Of a DNA stretch of 5,905 nt, positions 4,400-5,905 are shown in pieces. The stretch comes from JBFHNV01 sp965365655. Lineage in GTDB: Bacteria > Pseudomonadota > Gammaproteobacteria > HK1. The notes beneath the pieces are model-generated. The model was given only the letters and a program-made list of their open reading frames with translations. It made no database searches and was not told the DNA's origin. The position numbers and the translations under genes were made by a program. Every line of letters starts with the position of its first letter. The first letter of the stretch is position 1. Where the stretch lies: positions 1 to 5,905 of the forward strand of contig CBDUCN010000317.1 of the NCBI GenBank assembly GCA_965365655.1, in the 5' to 3' direction.

Positions 4400-5905
4400 C
4401 GCGCTCTACGCCCGCTACGGTCGCCATTACCGCACCCTGGTGACCGTGACCGGCATGACGGCGTCGTTCACGATGGTGCTGATGGGCACCATCGTGAACG
4501 TCGCGGTGCCGAACGTGATGGGCGCCTTCGGCGTGGGCCAGGACATGGCCCAGTTCATGGCCACCGCCTTCATCGCGACGATGACGGCGAGCCAGCTGCT
4601 CAACGCGTGGTTCGTCGGCGTGTTCGGCGCGCGCAACGCGTTCACCATCGTGCTCGTGATCTTCGCCGCCGGCGCGCTGATCTGCGCGATGAGCCCGGTG
4701 CTGGACTTCATCATCCTCGGGCGCGTGATGCAGGGCTTCGCGGCCGGCGTGATCCAGCCGCTGGTGATGGTCACGATCATCCGCGTGTTCCCTAGCGACC
4801 GGCGCGGCGTCGCGACCTCGATCTACGCGGTGGGGCTGGTGCTCGCGCTGGGCCTCGGGCCGGTGGTCGGCGGCCTCACCATCGACCTCGTGGGCTGGCG
4901 CCAGATCTTCTACGTGCCGCTGCCGCTGGTGGCCTTCGCGCTGATCATGGGCTCGTTCTTCATGCCGCAGGAGCGCGATGCCGGTCCGCGCCAGCCCTTC
5001 GACTTCCTCGGCTACGGCCTGCTGTGCGTGTCGCTGTTCTGCCTGATGTGGGGCATCGCGAACGGCCAGCGCCTCGGCTGGGGCTCGAATGCGATCGTCG
5101 GCTACCTGGGCGTGGGCCTGATCACCGGGATCGCGTTCGTGCGCTCGCAGATGCGCCCCGGCGCGGCGCTGCTGGACATGAGCATCATCACCGATTTCCG
5201 CTTCGCCGCCGCGGCGGTGGTCGCGATGGTGTACGGGGTCGGCAACTTCTCGACCACCTATGCGGTGCCGGTGTTCGGCCAGCTCGTGCAGGGGCTGACC
5301 CCCACCGTCGCGGGAATGCTGCTGCTACCGGCGTCGCTGGGCGTGGTGTTCGCGCTGCCGCTCACGGGCTGGCTGACGGACCGCCTGCGCGCGGAGATCC
5401 TGATCTTCGGCGGCCTCGCGATGTTCGCGCTGGGCGTCGCGCTGCTCGCGGACTCCGACGTCAACACCGCGTTCGTGCAGATCGCGGGCTTCGCGATGAT
5501 CGCGCGCATGGGCATGGCCTTCATCACCCCGGGACTGATGACCGCGGCGCTGCGCGCGGCGCCGGAGCACAAGCTCAACGCGGCGTCGGGCACCATCAAC
5601 TTCTGCCGCCAGCTCGGCGGCGCGTTCGGCATCAACGGCGTGGTGGCGCTGATGGAGCGCCGCGGCGAGTTCCACGCCGACGCGCTGACCGCGACGCAGG
5701 TCGCGGACAACGCGGCGACGTCGGAGTACATCGCGCGCGCCGCCGAGGCGCTGGGCGAGGCCGGCCACCACGACGCGCTGACCGACCTGCTCGCGATGGA
5801 GCACCTGAGCCGCGTGATCTCGGCCGCGGCCACCACCAAGGCCTTCCAGGACGGCTTCATGGTGATCGCGGTGGTGTTCCTGCTCGCGATGCTGCCGGCG
5901 TGGGT
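4383..5905 (+). CDS. EmrB-like DHA2-family MFS efflux permease (3' end cut by window)
   Basis: The frame is open from ATG 4383 to the window edge, giving about 507 residues of an inner-membrane drug/proton antiporter of the 14-helix DHA2 (EmrB/QacA) family. E. coli EmrB is 512 aa, so little is missing. Recognisable parts: helix 1 with TIVNVAVP (36-43); motif B in helix 4, ILGRVMQGFAAGVIQP (111-126, R114); motif C in helix 5, LALGLGPVVGG (154-164), followed by GWRQIFYVPLP (171-181); second-half loop GWLTDRLRAEIL (329-340); and RQLGGAFG (409-416). A long soluble loop (about 425-488) precedes the last helix, typical of the family. Two motifs are unusual: the Asp normally in LDxTIVNVALP is M34, and the motif A loop reads WFVGVFGARN (76-85) without the usual basic pair. 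The gene overlaps the adaptor by 17 nt and has a strong GGAGGT. Substrates are unknown; hydrophobic drugs, uncouplers or organic acids are typical. Confidence 0.93.
   Translation, partial: MSEGVDALYARYGRHYRTLVTVTGMTASFTMVLMGTIVNVAVPNVMGAFGVGQDMAQFMATAFIATMTASQLLNAWFVGVFGARNAFTIVLVIFAAGALICAMSPVLDFIILGRVMQGFAAGVIQPLVMVTIIRVFPSDRRGVATSIYAVGLVLALGLGPVVGGLTIDLVGWRQIFYVPLPLVAFALIMGSFFMPQERDAGPRQPFDFLGYGLLCVSLFCLMWGIANGQRLGWGSNAIVGYLGVGLITGIAFVRSQMRPGAALLDMSIITDFRFAAAAVVAMVYGVGNFSTTYAVPVFGQLVQGLTPTVAGMLLLPASLGVVFALPLTGWLTDRLRAEILIFGGLAMFALGVALLADSDVNTAFVQIAGFAMIARMGMAFITPGLMTAALRAAPEHKLNAASGTINFCRQLGGAFGINGVVALMERRGEFHADALTATQVADNAATSEYIARAAEALGEAGHHDALTDLLAMEHLSRVISAAATTKAFQDGFMVIAVVFLLAMLPAW

Noticed and set aside
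5258..5860. 200-aa and 159-aa minus-strand frames opposite the pump gene.
   Set aside because: Antisense to the open MFS frame, with no independent start signal or domain.
1..5905. Mobile element, phage, defence system, CRISPR array or RNA gene.
   Set aside because: No transposase, integrase, terminal repeats, regularly spaced repeats, tRNA-like folds or defence domains were recognised.

Overview
The window is very GC-rich, by eye around 70%. Its genes use almost only G/C-ending codons and carry proteobacterial-type families: a Gram-negative drug-efflux pair with a periplasmic adaptor, a TRAP-type periplasmic binding protein, a bacterial glutathione S-transferase and an agmatinase-like ureohydrolase. 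This suggests a chromosomal segment of a high-GC Pseudomonadota, probably beta or gamma. No genus can be named, and no phage, transposon, CRISPR, tRNA or rRNA signature was seen.

Layout: positions 1-1060 are read leftward. They hold a ureohydrolase (agmatinase superfamily) and, 11 nt after its stop, the first 20 codons of a second gene that leaves the window. A GC-rich divergent spacer of about 210 nt, with two abutting dyads, separates these from everything to the right, which is read rightward. That is a glutathione S-transferase (1274-1873), a 154-nt spacer, a secreted DctP-like TRAP solute-binding protein with no permease beside it (2028-3008), a structured 227-nt spacer, an EmrA/HlyD-type adaptor (3236-4399), and an EmrB-type DHA2 major-facilitator pump that overlaps it and runs off the right edge (4383-5905).

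Functionally, the only clear multi-gene unit is the EmrAB-like efflux pump: a 14-helix inner-membrane exporter plus a periplasmic adaptor, which would need a TolC-type outer-membrane channel encoded elsewhere. The ureohydrolase, GST and DctP-like protein look like independent accessory metabolic or stress genes. I did not find a convincing new multi-gene system.

The points most worth checking are: (a) the leader of the efflux operon, where a possible 20-codon leader ORF overlaps the adaptor start as TGATG and a 12-bp long-range inverted repeat could mask that ORF's ribosome binding site; (b) the orphan DctP-like protein, which lacks the usual ligand-binding arginine; (c) a ureohydrolase with non-canonical residues around an otherwise intact metal site; and (d) an EmrB-type pump missing conserved charged residues of two transporter motifs.
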